From positions 372,001 through 436,000 of the forward strand of contig NZ_JOBH01000006.1 in the NCBI RefSeq assembly GCF_000717745.1: a stretch of DNA of 64,000 nucleotides, given 5' to 3'. Within the stretch, counting starts at the first letter, position 1, and the number at the start of each line of letters is the position of its first letter. Positions 35,444-43,111 of the stretch are shown in pieces. Below the pieces are notes generated by a model. The model was given only the letters and a program-made list of their open reading frames with translations, was not told where the DNA came from and did not search any database. The position numbers were made by a program, and so were the translations under genes. The stretch is from Streptomyces violens (GTDB lineage: Bacteria; Actinomycetota; Actinomycetes; Streptomycetales; Streptomycetaceae).

Positions 35444-35674
35444 ATGCGCAAGATCTTCGCTCGTACCGCTGCGTCTCTCGCCCTGGCCTCGGCAGCCATC
35501 GTCCCGATGAGCGGCGTCGCCTCCGCGCACAACGACCACGACAGCGCCGGCGGGGGGATGAGCGGCTCGGCGAGCAGCATGACCAGCGTCGGCGGGCACG
35601 ACGGGGTCGTGACCGTGGGCGACGCGCGGGCCGCTGCCTACTGGATGGGCTTCGTCCACGCGGGCATGCACTGA
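35444..35674 (+). CDS. Small secreted protein
   Basis: A 76-residue protein with a Sec signal peptide (MRKIFARTAASLALASAAIVPMSGVASAH, cleavage near 28) and a short Gly/Ser/Met/His-rich mature part (SAGGGMSGSASSM). No cysteine. Followed by a strong hairpin terminator. Function unknown. Confidence 0.75.
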   Translation: MRKIFARTAASLALASAAIVPMSGVASAHNDHDSAGGGMSGSASSMTSVGGHDGVVTVGDARAAAYWMGFVHAGMH

Positions 35675-35710
35675 CCGGCCCGGGCGACGGCTGAGCTGTC
35701 GTGCCGTCCG

Positions 35711-35748
35711 GTGGCGGTGTTGCCCCAGTGCGGGGGCGGCACCGCCAC
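35711..35748 (+). terminator. Hairpin terminator after small secreted gene
   Basis: A 16-bp stem (35711-35726 with 35733-35748, core GTGGCGGTG / CACCGCCAC, two G-U pairs) closes a 6-nt loop. It lies between the convergent secreted-protein and FAD-monooxygenase genes and could serve both. No long T tract. Confidence 0.65.
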
Positions 35749-35774
35749 TGTGCTTACTGGGGTATGACGCATCG

Positions 35775-36998
35775 TCAGGAAGCGGGCGGGCCCGCCACCG
35801 GCTCCCGCTGCACGTCATGGGCGTGGATCCAGCCGAAGTCCGCCGGCACCGTGGCCAGCTTCCGGTCCCGCCGCTCGGCCGCCGGCCCGTCGGGAAGGTG
35901 CAGCAGGCCGGAAGTGACCCAGGAGCTGCGCTGCACCTGACGGGTGCGCACCCGCCGGAGCCCTTCGTACCGTTGCAGGGCCACGCCGTACGCGTCGGAT
36001 CCGCCGGCCTCCCGCGCGTCGGCCAGGCAGTCCGCCAGCGTCACGGCGTCCTCGATGGTCTGGTTGGCGCCCTGCCCGTGGTGCGGCAGCATTGCGTGTG
36101 CCGCGTCCCCGATCAGCACCGCCCGGCCGCGGCTCCACCGCCGCAGCGGCGCCTGCCCGAAGAGACCCCACCGCGCGCTCTGCGGCGCGCCCGCGAGCAT
36201 CTCGGTGATCGCCGGATGCCAGCCGTCGAACGCCGCGAGGAGCTCCCCGGGCGCGGCCGCTGCCCGCCAGGTGTCCGCGGTCCACCGCTCCGGCCCCTCC
36301 ACCACCGCGAGGAAGTTGACCGTACCGGCGCTGTCGATGGGGTAATGCAGCACATGCGCGCCGGGTCCCATCCAGAACTGGATGGCCTCCGGGTCCGGCA
36401 GCGAGGGCAGCGCCCCGGCCGGTACCAGGCCGCGAAAGCCGCTCGTGCCGGAGTACGCGGTGACGTCCTCGGCCGTGACATGGCGCCGCACGGTGGAGTG
36501 CACGCCGTCCGCGCCGACGACGAGGCCGGCCCGCACGCTCCGGCCGTCCGCGAGATCCAGACGTATCCCGCCGTCCTCGGTCGTTGTGTCCTCGCGCACC
36601 CCGCTGACCGCCGTGCCCAGGTGCAGCCGCTCGCTGCCCCAGGCGTCGCCGAGGATGCGTTGGAAGGCCGCGCGGTGCACGCCCAGGTAGGGGCCGCCGA
36701 ACCGGGCGCGGTACGCGTCGCCGACCGGGTGCGCGGCGATGCGGCGGCCGTCCCGCCAGTGCCGGTACACCAGCTCGGTGGGCTGGGCGCCGGCGGCCGT
36801 CAGCTCCGCGTCCAGGCCGAGCCGGGCGAGCAGCCGGGTGGCGTTCGCCGACAGCGCCACCGCCGCGCCGACCTCCCGCAACTGCGGTGCCTGCTCGTGG
36901 ATTTCCGCGTCGATGCCGCGTGCCCGCAGGGCGAGCGCCAGGGTGAGCCCGCCGATACTGGCTCCCACGATCGCAATGTCCGGGCTCGTTGCGCCCAT
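35775..36998 (-). CDS. FAD-dependent monooxygenase (salicylate hydroxylase-like)
   Basis: A 407-residue group A flavin hydroxylase. It shows the dinucleotide-binding IAIVGASIGGLTLALALRARGIDAEIHEQ (about 8-38), the GLVVGADGVHSTVRRH motif (about 160-175) and GRAVLIGDAAHAMLPHHGQGANQTIEDAVTLADCL (about 290-325), the FAD-ribityl-binding motif. Such enzymes use NAD(P)H and oxygen to hydroxylate aromatic or other rings. The divergent TetR gene and the palindromes between them indicate substrate-responsive repression. Confidence 0.93.
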   Translation of the reverse strand: MGATSPDIAIVGASIGGLTLALALRARGIDAEIHEQAPQLREVGAAVALSANATRLLARLGLDAELTAAGAQPTELVYRHWRDGRRIAAHPVGDAYRARFGGPYLGVHRAAFQRILGDAWGSERLHLGTAVSGVREDTTTEDGGIRLDLADGRSVRAGLVVGADGVHSTVRRHVTAEDVTAYSGTSGFRGLVPAGALPSLPDPEAIQFWMGPGAHVLHYPIDSAGTVNFLAVVEGPERWTADTWRAAAAPGELLAAFDGWHPAITEMLAGAPQSARWGLFGQAPLRRWSRGRAVLIGDAAHAMLPHHGQGANQTIEDAVTLADCLADAREAGGSDAYGVALQRYEGLRRVRTRQVQRSSWVTSGLLHLPDGPAAERRDRKLATVPADFGWIHAHDVQREPVAGPPAS

Positions 36999-37022
36999 GC
37001 CTCGCCTCCTCGTCTCACCGCT

Positions 37023-37048
37023 GTTGATGTACCGATCGGTACATCAAC
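37023..37048. promoter_or_regulatory. Perfect 26-bp palindrome, TetR operator 1
   Basis: A perfect 26-bp palindrome with core GTACCGATCGGTAC (arms extending with GTTGAT / ATCAAC). It begins 25 bp upstream of the FAD-monooxygenase start. A second copy of the core lies 41 bp away. Confidence 0.85.
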
Positions 37049-37069
37049 GGTTCGCGTTGGACTGTAGGT

Positions 37070-37083
37070 GTACCGATCGGTAC
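37070..37083. promoter_or_regulatory. TetR operator 2
   Basis: GTACCGATCGGTAC, a perfect 14-bp palindrome identical to the core of the site at 37023-37048, with centres 41 bp (four helical turns) apart. It ends 9 bp before the TetR start, fitting autorepression. Confidence 0.85.
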
Positions 37084-37092
37084 GGTCAAGGG

Positions 37093-37662
37093 GTGCCTCG
37101 TGCGACCGATTCACGGAAACGGACCGAACTGCTGGCGAAGGTGGTGCAGCATCTGGAGCACCACGGCCTGGCGGGCCTGTCGTTGAGCCCACTTGCGGAA
37201 GCGGTGGGCACCAGCAAACGGATGCTGCTGTACTACTTCGGCAGCCGGGAGAACCTGCTGGCCCAGGCCCTGGCGGCCAGCAGGCCCGACGCCGAGGCGA
37301 TGTTCGGCGGCGTCGACGACGCGGCGGGGCTGCACCGCGCCGCCCACGCCCTGTGGGAGGCGATCACGGTCGGCAGGCAGCGCGGCCTCGTCCGCATGCT
37401 GCTGCAACTGCTCAGCCTGGCCACCACACAGTCGGAGCCGTACGGAGCGCTGGCCGCCGACGCGGTCGAGGTCATGGTCGGCCCGATCGCCGCCGCCTAC
37501 GTACGGCTCGGCCATGCGGAAGAGGACGCCAGGGTGCGGGCCACGCTGCTGGTCTCGGGCCTGCGCGGGCTGTGCCAAGACCGCCTGGTCACCGGCGACA
37601 CGGCCCGCATCGACGCCGCGGCGCACCGTCTCATCGAGGACGCCACGAGCCCGGCCGGCTGA
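37093..37662 (+). CDS. TetR family transcriptional regulator
   Basis: A 189-residue repressor with the HTH ELLAKVVQHLEHHGLAGLSLSPLAEAVGTSKRMLLYYFGSRENLLAQALAAS (about 12-62) and a C-terminal helical domain. It starts at a GTG that immediately follows AAGGGG, with the operator just upstream. It is divergent from the FAD monooxygenase and almost certainly controls it through the two GTACCGATCGGTAC sites. Confidence 0.92.
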   Translation: MPRATDSRKRTELLAKVVQHLEHHGLAGLSLSPLAEAVGTSKRMLLYYFGSRENLLAQALAASRPDAEAMFGGVDDAAGLHRAAHALWEAITVGRQRGLVRMLLQLLSLATTQSEPYGALAADAVEVMVGPIAAAYVRLGHAEEDARVRATLLVSGLRGLCQDRLVTGDTARIDAAAHRLIEDATSPAG

Positions 37663-37730
37663 ACGGGCCGTGCGCGGCCTTCCGGGTCAGCGCCTGCGGC
37701 GGCGCCCGGCCGGGGTCCGGGCACCGGCTC

Positions 37731-38708
37731 TCAGGGCGTCGCCGTGTAACGGTGCGTCAGTTCGGTCACCGTCCGGGCCACGGCCGCGCGTAGCTCGGGC
37801 GGGCCGAGGACCTCTGCCTCCGTGCCCAGTCTGAGCAGGTCACCGACCGCGACGGACGGTGTCTCGACCGCCATCTCGACCCGGACCCAGCCCTCGTCGT
37901 CGGGCGGCCCGGCCGCCGCGAGGGCCCGCGTGCCCGCCGCCCCGAACTGCATGGGCAGCAGCTGCCGGCCGCGGGGCGAGATCCGCAGTTGCGCGACGCC
38001 CTGCTGGAGCGCGGTCTCCAGGCGGCGGGAGGACTCCGCCCAATGCGCGGCCAGGTCGAATTCCGCCGGCCGGTCGAAGAGCTGCTCCGTGACGTCGACG
38101 GACACCAGGCGGGATATCCGATAGGTGCGGATCGGCTCGCCCGCTATGGCCACCAAGTACCAGATGCCGCCCTTGAGGACGAGGCCGAGCGGGCCGAGGT
38201 CGAGCGCGCGATGGCCGGCACCGCCCCACTTGCGGTACTGGACGCGCAGTACGCGCTGTTCCCACACCGCCTGTGCGACGCGGCCGAGATGGGGGACCGG
38301 GTCGGCCTCGCGGAACCACGCGGATGCGTCCAGATGGAACCGGTCCTGGATGCGCCGCGACCGGTCCGCCAGCCCGGCCGGCAGCGCTGCTTGCAGCTTG
38401 AGCTGTGCGGTGGCCAGCACCGAGCCGAGGCCCAACTCGCCTGCTGCGCCCGGCGCCCCGGCGAGGAAGAGCGCGTCGGCCTCCGCGTCGGTGAGCCCGG
38501 TGAGCCGTGTGCGGTAGCCGTCCATCAGGCGGTAGCCGCCGACGGGGCCGCGGTCGGCGCACACCGGGACGCCCGACGCGCCGAGCGCCTCGATGTCCCG
38601 GTACACGGTACGGACCGACACCTCCAGCTCCGCGGCGAGTTCGGACGCCGTCATCCGCCCGCGGCTCTGGAGCAGGAGAAGCAGGGAGAGAAGTCGGTCG
38701 GCACGCAT
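37731..38708 (-). CDS. WYL-domain (YafY/DeoR-type) transcriptional regulator
   Basis: A 325-residue regulator. The N-terminal HTH is MRADRLLSLLLLLQSRGRMTASELAAELEVSVRTVYRDIEALGASGVPVCADRGPVGGYRLMDGYRT (1-68). A WYL ligand-binding domain follows (VLRVQYRKWGG...LGLVLKGGIWYLVAIAGEPIRTYRISRLVSVDVTEQLFDRP, about 165-240), and a C-terminal WCX-like region. The ATG at 38708 follows the family; an ATG three codons earlier is possible. Divergent from a DUF3224 gene across a clear operator. Confidence 0.93.
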   Translation of the reverse strand: MRADRLLSLLLLLQSRGRMTASELAAELEVSVRTVYRDIEALGASGVPVCADRGPVGGYRLMDGYRTRLTGLTDAEADALFLAGAPGAAGELGLGSVLATAQLKLQAALPAGLADRSRRIQDRFHLDASAWFREADPVPHLGRVAQAVWEQRVLRVQYRKWGGAGHRALDLGPLGLVLKGGIWYLVAIAGEPIRTYRISRLVSVDVTEQLFDRPAEFDLAAHWAESSRRLETALQQGVAQLRISPRGRQLLPMQFGAAGTRALAAAGPPDDEGWVRVEMAVETPSVAVGDLLRLGTEAEVLGPPELRAAVARTVTELTHRYTATP

Positions 38709-38732
38709 GGACGCCATTGTCCGGTGCACCGG

Positions 38733-38757
38733 GTACCTGACAGAAGGTGTCAGGTAC
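38733..38757. promoter_or_regulatory. WYL-regulator operator
   Basis: GTACCTGACA, five bases, TGTCAGGTAC: perfect 10-bp arms. It lies between the divergent WYL regulator (start 38708) and the DUF3224 gene (start 38819). The TGACA-N5-TGTCA layout is what I would expect for a dimeric YafY-type regulator. Confidence 0.8.
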
Positions 38758-38818
38758 GGCGGACAGGCTGGTCGCACACCGCGCGGCGCAGGCCGTGCGA
38801 CCGATCGAAAGGGCGGCC

Positions 38819-39226
38819 ATGCCCGCACAGACCACCGGTCACTTCACCTACGCCGACTGGCAGGAGCGCACCCTCGGCCCGGCCGAGGCGCACCCGAAGC
38901 TCGCGCACGCCTCCGTCACCAACTCCTTCGCCGGGGGCATCGAGGCCGCCCGCACGACGTGCGAGTACACGATCGTCTACGCCACCGAGAAGACCGGCAC
39001 GTTCACCGGCATGGAGCTGCTGACCGGCAGCGTCGACGGACGCGAGGGCACCTTCGTTGTCGAGGAGCGCGGCTCGTTCGAGCCCGACGGCACCGTGCGC
39101 TGCGCCTTCGAGGTGGTGCCGGGGACGGGCACCGGAGAGCTGGCCGGGCTGCGCGGAACCGGCGCCTTCACCGCCGTGCACGGCGCACCGTCCGTCCCGT
39201 ACACCTTCGAGTACGACCTGGACTGA
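38819..39226 (+). CDS. DUF3224 family protein
   Basis: A 135-residue protein matching the DUF3224 family (AOC barrel-like): GHFTYADWQERTL near the N-terminus, then ARTTCEYTIVYATEKTGTFTGMELLTGSVDGREGTFVVEERGSFEPDGTVRCAFEVVPGTGTGELAGLRGTGAF. GAAAGGG lies upstream of the ATG. It is divergent from the WYL regulator and likely under its control. A common Streptomyces pairing; function unknown. Confidence 0.9.
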   Translation: MPAQTTGHFTYADWQERTLGPAEAHPKLAHASVTNSFAGGIEAARTTCEYTIVYATEKTGTFTGMELLTGSVDGREGTFVVEERGSFEPDGTVRCAFEVVPGTGTGELAGLRGTGAFTAVHGAPSVPYTFEYDLD

Positions 39227-39323
39227 CGCCCATTCACCCGGACGGGGGTGGTGCGGAAGCGATGGCCAAGGGGCGGTGGTGCCATGGGGCGTGTGGGGGT
39301 CTCCCCGACGAGAAGAGGTCATC

Positions 39324-39611
39324 ATGCGCAGGATCGTGCTGTCCGCCGGTACGGCGGTGCTGACGGGTGTGCTGCTGGCGGGCCCGGCAGCGGCGGCGCC
39401 GCAGTACACGTCGGTGGCGTCCGTCGCTGCGTCGCAGACGGTGACGGAGCCGGACGGCGGCTACGACGAGGATGACGGCGGCGGCGGGGGATACGGCCTG
39501 TGGGGTCTGCTGGGGCTGCTCGGCCTGGTGGGACTGGTCCCGAGAAAGATCAAGAGGGAGCAGCGGACGACGACCACACGCCCCGGCGGTACGGGGAGTA
39601 CCCCTCAGTAA
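39324..39611 (+). CDS. Secreted/membrane-anchored WGxxGxxG protein
   Basis: The 95-residue protein has a signal peptide (MRRIVLSAGTAVLTGVLLAGPAAAAP) and an acidic Gly-rich spacer (GGYDEDDGGGGG). A hydrophobic C-terminal segment YGLWGLLGLLGLVGLVPRKIKREQ follows, which is the WGxxGxxG membrane-anchor pattern followed by basic residues. It is probably tethered to the membrane with its short middle region outside. AGAGG precedes the ATG. Function unknown. Confidence 0.8.
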   Translation: MRRIVLSAGTAVLTGVLLAGPAAAAPQYTSVASVAASQTVTEPDGGYDEDDGGGGGYGLWGLLGLLGLVGLVPRKIKREQRTTTTRPGGTGSTPQ

Positions 39612-39640
39612 AGCCCGACGAGAGGTAGGACGAGGGGTAG

Positions 39641-39676
39641 CAGGAGGCCGGCGGGCCATGGCCCGCCGGCCTCCTG
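39641..39676. terminator. 36-bp perfect palindrome between convergent genes
   Basis: A perfect 36-bp palindrome with centre GGCCATGGCC and outer arms CAGGAGGCCGG / CCGGCCTCCTG. It lies between the WGxxG gene and the bL37 gene on opposite strands, so it is probably a bidirectional terminator hairpin. It lacks a T tract. Confidence 0.75.
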
Positions 39677-39691
39677 CCGGCATCCGGTCCT

Positions 39692-39769
39692 TCAGGACTG
39701 CGGACGGCTGCCGTGGTTGGCACCGTTCTTGCGACGTGCCTTCTTCTTGCGGCGGCGCTTGGACGACAT
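39692..39769 (-). CDS. Ribosomal protein bL37 (25 residues)
   Basis: The 25-residue product reads MSSKRRRKKKARRK then NGANHGSRPQS. The Lys/Arg-rich N-terminus and the ANHG-x-RP tail match the tiny actinobacterial large-subunit protein bL37 seen in Mycobacterium ribosome structures (ANHGKRP). AAGGAG sits 6 nt before the ATG. It is easily missed because of its size. The upstream 290 bp carry paired direct repeats (39891-39925). Confidence 0.85.
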   Translation of the reverse strand: MSSKRRRKKKARRKNGANHGSRPQS

Positions 39770-39890
39770 GACGGCTCCTTTCTCGCGTTGCTTTAGCCGA
39801 GTTTCCACCCTTTCATACCGGTATCCCGCTCGGCGATCTCGGGGGCCCGTACCCAGCAGCGAACGCGCAACGCCACCTCTTTCGCGTGAA

Positions 39891-39925
39891 CCACCTCACG
39901 GTGATGCGACCACCACCTCACGGTG
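39891..39925. repeat. Two 13-bp direct repeats upstream of bL37
   Basis: CCACCTCACGGTG occurs at 39891-39903 and 39913-39925, a period of 22 bp (two helical turns). The repeat ends CACC...GGTG are self-complementary. They lie between the divergent bL37 gene and the secreted-protein gene at 40062 and may be regulator sites. Confidence 0.6.
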
Positions 39926-40061
39926 CAACGACCGGCGCCCGCCTGGGGCACCGTGCGATCCAGTGATCTCCGCGCCGGTAGTCGAGTGAAGTTCCGTTAG
40001 CCAGGCGCCACCGCGCGGAAGGACGGACACGTCACATCCATGATGCGAGGGAGAGAGCACC

Positions 40062-40388
40062 GTGCGTACCCGACTCGCGGCAGGTGCGGCAGCCGCCGCC
40101 TCCATGATCGTCCTTCTCGGCGCCCCCGTGGCCGCCGCCTACGCACCGGCGTCCGCCGCCGGCGCAGTGCAGGTCGCCGACCCCGGCGACGAAGACCCCG
40201 TCAACGGCCCGACCGGCATGGCGGGCGACACGGTGACCGAGCAGCCGGGCGCCACCCCGGGGCAGGAGCAGAACGCAATGCCAGGGGAGCCGCAGCAGCC
40301 GGGCCAGCCGAAGCAGCAGGGCAACAGCGGCCTCCTCGGCGGTGGCGGCAAGGGCGGCCTGCTGGGCCTGGGGCTGCTGGGCCTCTGA
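40062..40388 (+). CDS. Small secreted protein with Gly/Leu-rich C-terminus
   Basis: A 108-residue protein with a signal peptide (MRTRLAAGAAAAASMIVLLGAPVAAAYA), a Pro/Gln/Gly-rich mature part, and a hydrophobic end (SGLLGGGGKGGLLGLGLLGL). It starts at a GTG with GAGGGAGAG upstream. The C-terminal Gly/Leu stretch may associate with the membrane or self-assemble. Family unknown. Confidence 0.7.
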   Translation: MRTRLAAGAAAAASMIVLLGAPVAAAYAPASAAGAVQVADPGDEDPVNGPTGMAGDTVTEQPGATPGQEQNAMPGEPQQPGQPKQQGNSGLLGGGGKGGLLGLGLLGL

Positions 40389-40417
40389 AGAACCGGCCCG
40401 CCAAAAGAGCACACGTG

Positions 40418-40447
40418 GCAGGGGTCGCCCTCGCGGGCGGCCCCTGC
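40418..40447 (+). terminator. Hairpin terminator
   Basis: GCAGGGGTCGCCC (40418-40430) pairs with GGGCGGCCCCTGC (40435-40447) across a TCGC loop, with one T-G position. It lies 30 nt past the stop of the secreted-protein gene. No T tract. Confidence 0.65.
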
Positions 40448-40659
40448 TGCGTTGCTGTGTGGGGCCCGTCGTCCTGCTCGCGGCAGGTGGCCGGAAATCG
40501 GCGTAGCGTGCTACCGCCCTGCGTGAACGACCGGTTACCGTGCGGAACGGCCCGAGCTGATGGCGTATCAGCAGCGTGTACGCGTACACCCGTGCACGCC
40601 GTCCGCCCGGTATGCCGTCCCCACGCAGCAGGTCTGCACGACCGCACAAGGAGCCCTGA

Positions 40660-41343
40660 GTGAACCGACTCCGTACCCTGCTCGCCGCGCTCGGCCTGGC
40701 CGCCGGGCTGGCGGCCGCCCCCGCCGCGAGCGCCGCGCCGCAGCAGCAGGAGAAGCGCCCGGCGGCCGAGGCCGCCGCCCGCCCCCAGCCCTGCACCGGC
40801 AAGTTCAACGGTGACGCGCGGCTCGGCCCGAAGTGGCTGCCGAACAAGAACCTGGCGCCGGTGGGCCCGCTGCTGAAGGGGTACCACCGGACGGGCGCGC
40901 TGTCGCCCGCCGCCTTCCTGAAGAAGTACTGGGAGGGGCCGGCGGACTCGGGCAGCTGGAAGTACCCGCCCAATGACGGATTCGCCGAGGTCAACGGCGA
41001 GATCGACAAGGAGCCCGCGAAGCTGCGCACCGGGCAGCGGCTGGACCGCTTCGGCTCCGAGTTCGGCGGGTACCTGGCGCCGGCCGGCGACCCGTACGCC
41101 GAGCGCGCGCTGCCCCCGCAGAACCTCAACACCCGCGAAGCCGCCTCGCCGTGCGACTACCACACGTACAAGGTGATCAAGCCGTTCTGGGTGTGGCAGG
41201 GCAGCATCGCCCCCTGGTTCGAACAGCCCGGCGGCGGCCAGCAGATCAAGCTGGACGCGGTGTTCCTGAACCCGGGCGAGGGCCAGCGGCTCAACGTGAA
41301 GTGGCTGCTGGACCACCGCTACCTCACGCGGGCGGACGCGTAG
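40660..41343 (+). CDS. Secreted TNT-domain NAD+ glycohydrolase-like protein
   Basis: A 227-residue protein with a Sec signal peptide (MNRLRTLLAALGLAAGLAAAPAASAAP, cleavage near 26). The mature C-terminal half matches the tuberculosis necrotizing toxin (TNT/DUF4237) fold: LRTGQRLDRFGSEFGGYLAPAGDPYAERALPP (about 123-155), YHTYKVIKPFWVWQGSIAPWFEQPGGGQQI (about 167-200). TNT domains hydrolyse NAD+ and are toxic inside cells. It starts at a GTG with AAGGAG upstream. A small gene follows after 20 bp that could encode an immunity protein. Confidence 0.85.
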   Translation: MNRLRTLLAALGLAAGLAAAPAASAAPQQQEKRPAAEAAARPQPCTGKFNGDARLGPKWLPNKNLAPVGPLLKGYHRTGALSPAAFLKKYWEGPADSGSWKYPPNDGFAEVNGEIDKEPAKLRTGQRLDRFGSEFGGYLAPAGDPYAERALPPQNLNTREAASPCDYHTYKVIKPFWVWQGSIAPWFEQPGGGQQIKLDAVFLNPGEGQRLNVKWLLDHRYLTRADA

Positions 41344-41363
41344 ACCGGACGGCGGACGACGCC

Positions 41364-41597
41364 ATGGACCGGCAGCAGCTGCGGTCCGCGCTGCGCGCGG
41401 CCGGGGTGGCCGACGGCCACTACCGCCTCGAGGGCGTGCACGAGCCGGCCCCCACGCCCCCCGACTTCCTGTATCTGCGCAGGACGCCGGACGGGGCGTG
41501 GGAGACCGGTGCGTACGAACGCGGCCGTTACGAGGTCATCGCCCGCCACCCGGACGAAGCCACGGCCTGCACCCACCTGCTGGCCCTCCTGACGTGA
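41364..41597 (+). CDS. Small protein, candidate TNT immunity factor
   Basis: A 77-residue cytoplasmic protein without signal peptide. It reads FLYLRRTPDGAWETGAYERGRYEVIARHPDEATACTHLLALL at the C-terminal half, a pattern (strand, YERGRYE, then DEATAC-hydrophobic) that recalls small immunity proteins. It follows the TNT gene by 20 bp with no terminator. A secreted NADase would need an antidote in the producer, so an immunity role is a reasonable inference but is not proven by sequence. Confidence 0.6.
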   Translation: MDRQQLRSALRAAGVADGHYRLEGVHEPAPTPPDFLYLRRTPDGAWETGAYERGRYEVIARHPDEATACTHLLALLT

Positions 41598-41618
41598 GGG
41601 CCACGCCCGGTTCCGCCG

Positions 41619-43064
41619 TCACTCGAGGTCCGCCGCTGCCGGCAGGGCGTTCGTGCGGGACACCTTCGCGTACCACCGGGCGCTCGCCTTCGGGATGCGG
41701 CGCCCGGTGGGGTAGTCCACGTACACCGCGCCGAAGCGCTTGCTGTAGCCGTGGCCCCACTCGAAGTTGTCCAGCAGCGACCACAGGAAGTAGCCGCGGA
41801 CGTCCACGCCGGCCTCGATCGCGCGGTGCACGGCTGCCAGATGGCCGTGTAGATACGCGATCCGGTCCGGGTCGTGCACCGCGCCGCTCGGGTCGGCGTA
41901 GTCGTCGCACGCGATGCCGTTCTCGGTGATCATCAGCGGCAGGTCCGGAACGTCACCCTTCAGCCGCAGCAGCAGGTCGTACAGACCGCTCGGATCGACC
42001 GCCCAGCCCATCGCCGTCGTACGGCCCGGCGGACGGTGGAAGACCACCTCGTCGGCGCCCGGCCAGGGGCTGTGGCCGCTCTCGCCGTGGCCGTCGGCGG
42101 AGTGGTCGGGCTCCGTGCCGTCCGCCGCGGACACCAGCGTCGGCGTGTAGTAGTTGACGCCCAGGAAGTCCAGCGGCTGCCGGATCGCCGCGGTGTCGCC
42201 GTCCCGTACGAAGGACCAGTCGGTCAGCCGCGCCGTGTCGGCCAGCAGGTCGTCCGGGTACGCGCCGTGCAGCAGCGGGCCGGTGAACACCCGGTTGGCC
42301 AGCGCGTCGATGCGGCGCGCCGCGTCCGTGTCCTGGGGGCTGTCGGTGCGTGCCCGTACCTGGTGGATGTTGAGCGTGATCGCGATGTCGGCCGTGGCCG
42401 GCAGCGCCGCGCGCAGCGCCTGCACCGCGGTGCCGTGCGCGAGGTTGAGGTGGTGTGCGGCGCGCAGCGCGGCGACCGGTTCGGTACGTCCCGGCGCGTG
42501 CACCCCGGAGGCATGGCCCAGGAAGGCGCTGCACCAGGGCTCGTTGAGTGTGATCCAGGTGCCGACCCGGTCGCCCAGCGCGTCGGCGGCCAGCGCGGCG
42601 TACTCGGCGAACCGGTCGGCGGTCGCCCGCTCCGGCCAGCCGCCCGCGTCCTCCAGCTCCTGCGGCAGGTCCCAGTGGTACAGCGTGACCACCGGCTGGA
42701 TGCCCTTGTCCAGCAGCTCGTCGGCCAGCCGGCGGTAGAAGTCCAGGCCCTTCTGGACGGCCGGGCCGCGCCCGGTCGGCTGGATGCGCGGCCAGGACAG
42801 CGAGAAGCGGTACGCGCCCACGCCCAGCTCGGCCATCAGGGCGACGTCCTCGCGCCAGCGGTGGTAGTGGTCCGTGGCGATGTCGCCGGTGTCGCCGTTG
42901 CGTACCTTGCCCGGCGTGCGCGCGAAGGTGTCCCAGATGGAGGGCGTGCGGCCGTCCTCGGCGGCCGCGCCCTCGACCTGGTAGGCGGCGGTGGCCGTGC
43001 CCCAGAGGAAGCCGGGCGGGAACGAACGGGCGGCGAGCTCTCGAGATGCGGATGCGGTGGTCAA
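41619..43064 (-). CDS. GH1 beta-glucosidase (BglC-like)
   Basis: A 481-residue cytoplasmic glycoside hydrolase family 1 enzyme. [19 protein letters not shown] opens the barrel; the acid/base is Glu175 in TLNEPW and the nucleophile Glu381 in [26 protein letters not shown] follows. It splits cellobiose or beta-glucosides taken up by the adjacent ABC transporter. A TTG at 43064 has AAAGGA 5 nt upstream and is chosen; an ATG at 43115 overlapping the permease stop (ATGA) is a valid alternative adding 17 residues. It is last in the operon. Confidence 0.92.
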   Translation of the reverse strand: MTTASASRELAARSFPPGFLWGTATAAYQVEGAAAEDGRTPSIWDTFARTPGKVRNGDTGDIATDHYHRWREDVALMAELGVGAYRFSLSWPRIQPTGRGPAVQKGLDFYRRLADELLDKGIQPVVTLYHWDLPQELEDAGGWPERATADRFAEYAALAADALGDRVGTWITLNEPWCSAFLGHASGVHAPGRTEPVAALRAAHHLNLAHGTAVQALRAALPATADIAITLNIHQVRARTDSPQDTDAARRIDALANRVFTGPLLHGAYPDDLLADTARLTDWSFVRDGDTAAIRQPLDFLGVNYYTPTLVSAADGTEPDHSADGHGESGHSPWPGADEVVFHRPPGRTTAMGWAVDPSGLYDLLLRLKGDVPDLPLMITENGIACDDYADPSGAVHDPDRIAYLHGHLAAVHRAIEAGVDVRGYFLWSLLDNFEWGHGYSKRFGAVYVDYPTGRRIPKASARWYAKVSRTNALPAAADLE

Positions 43065-43111
43065 GGGGTTCCTTTCGAAAGAGGGAGAAACGGGGGAGAC
43101 GGGCCGGGCGG

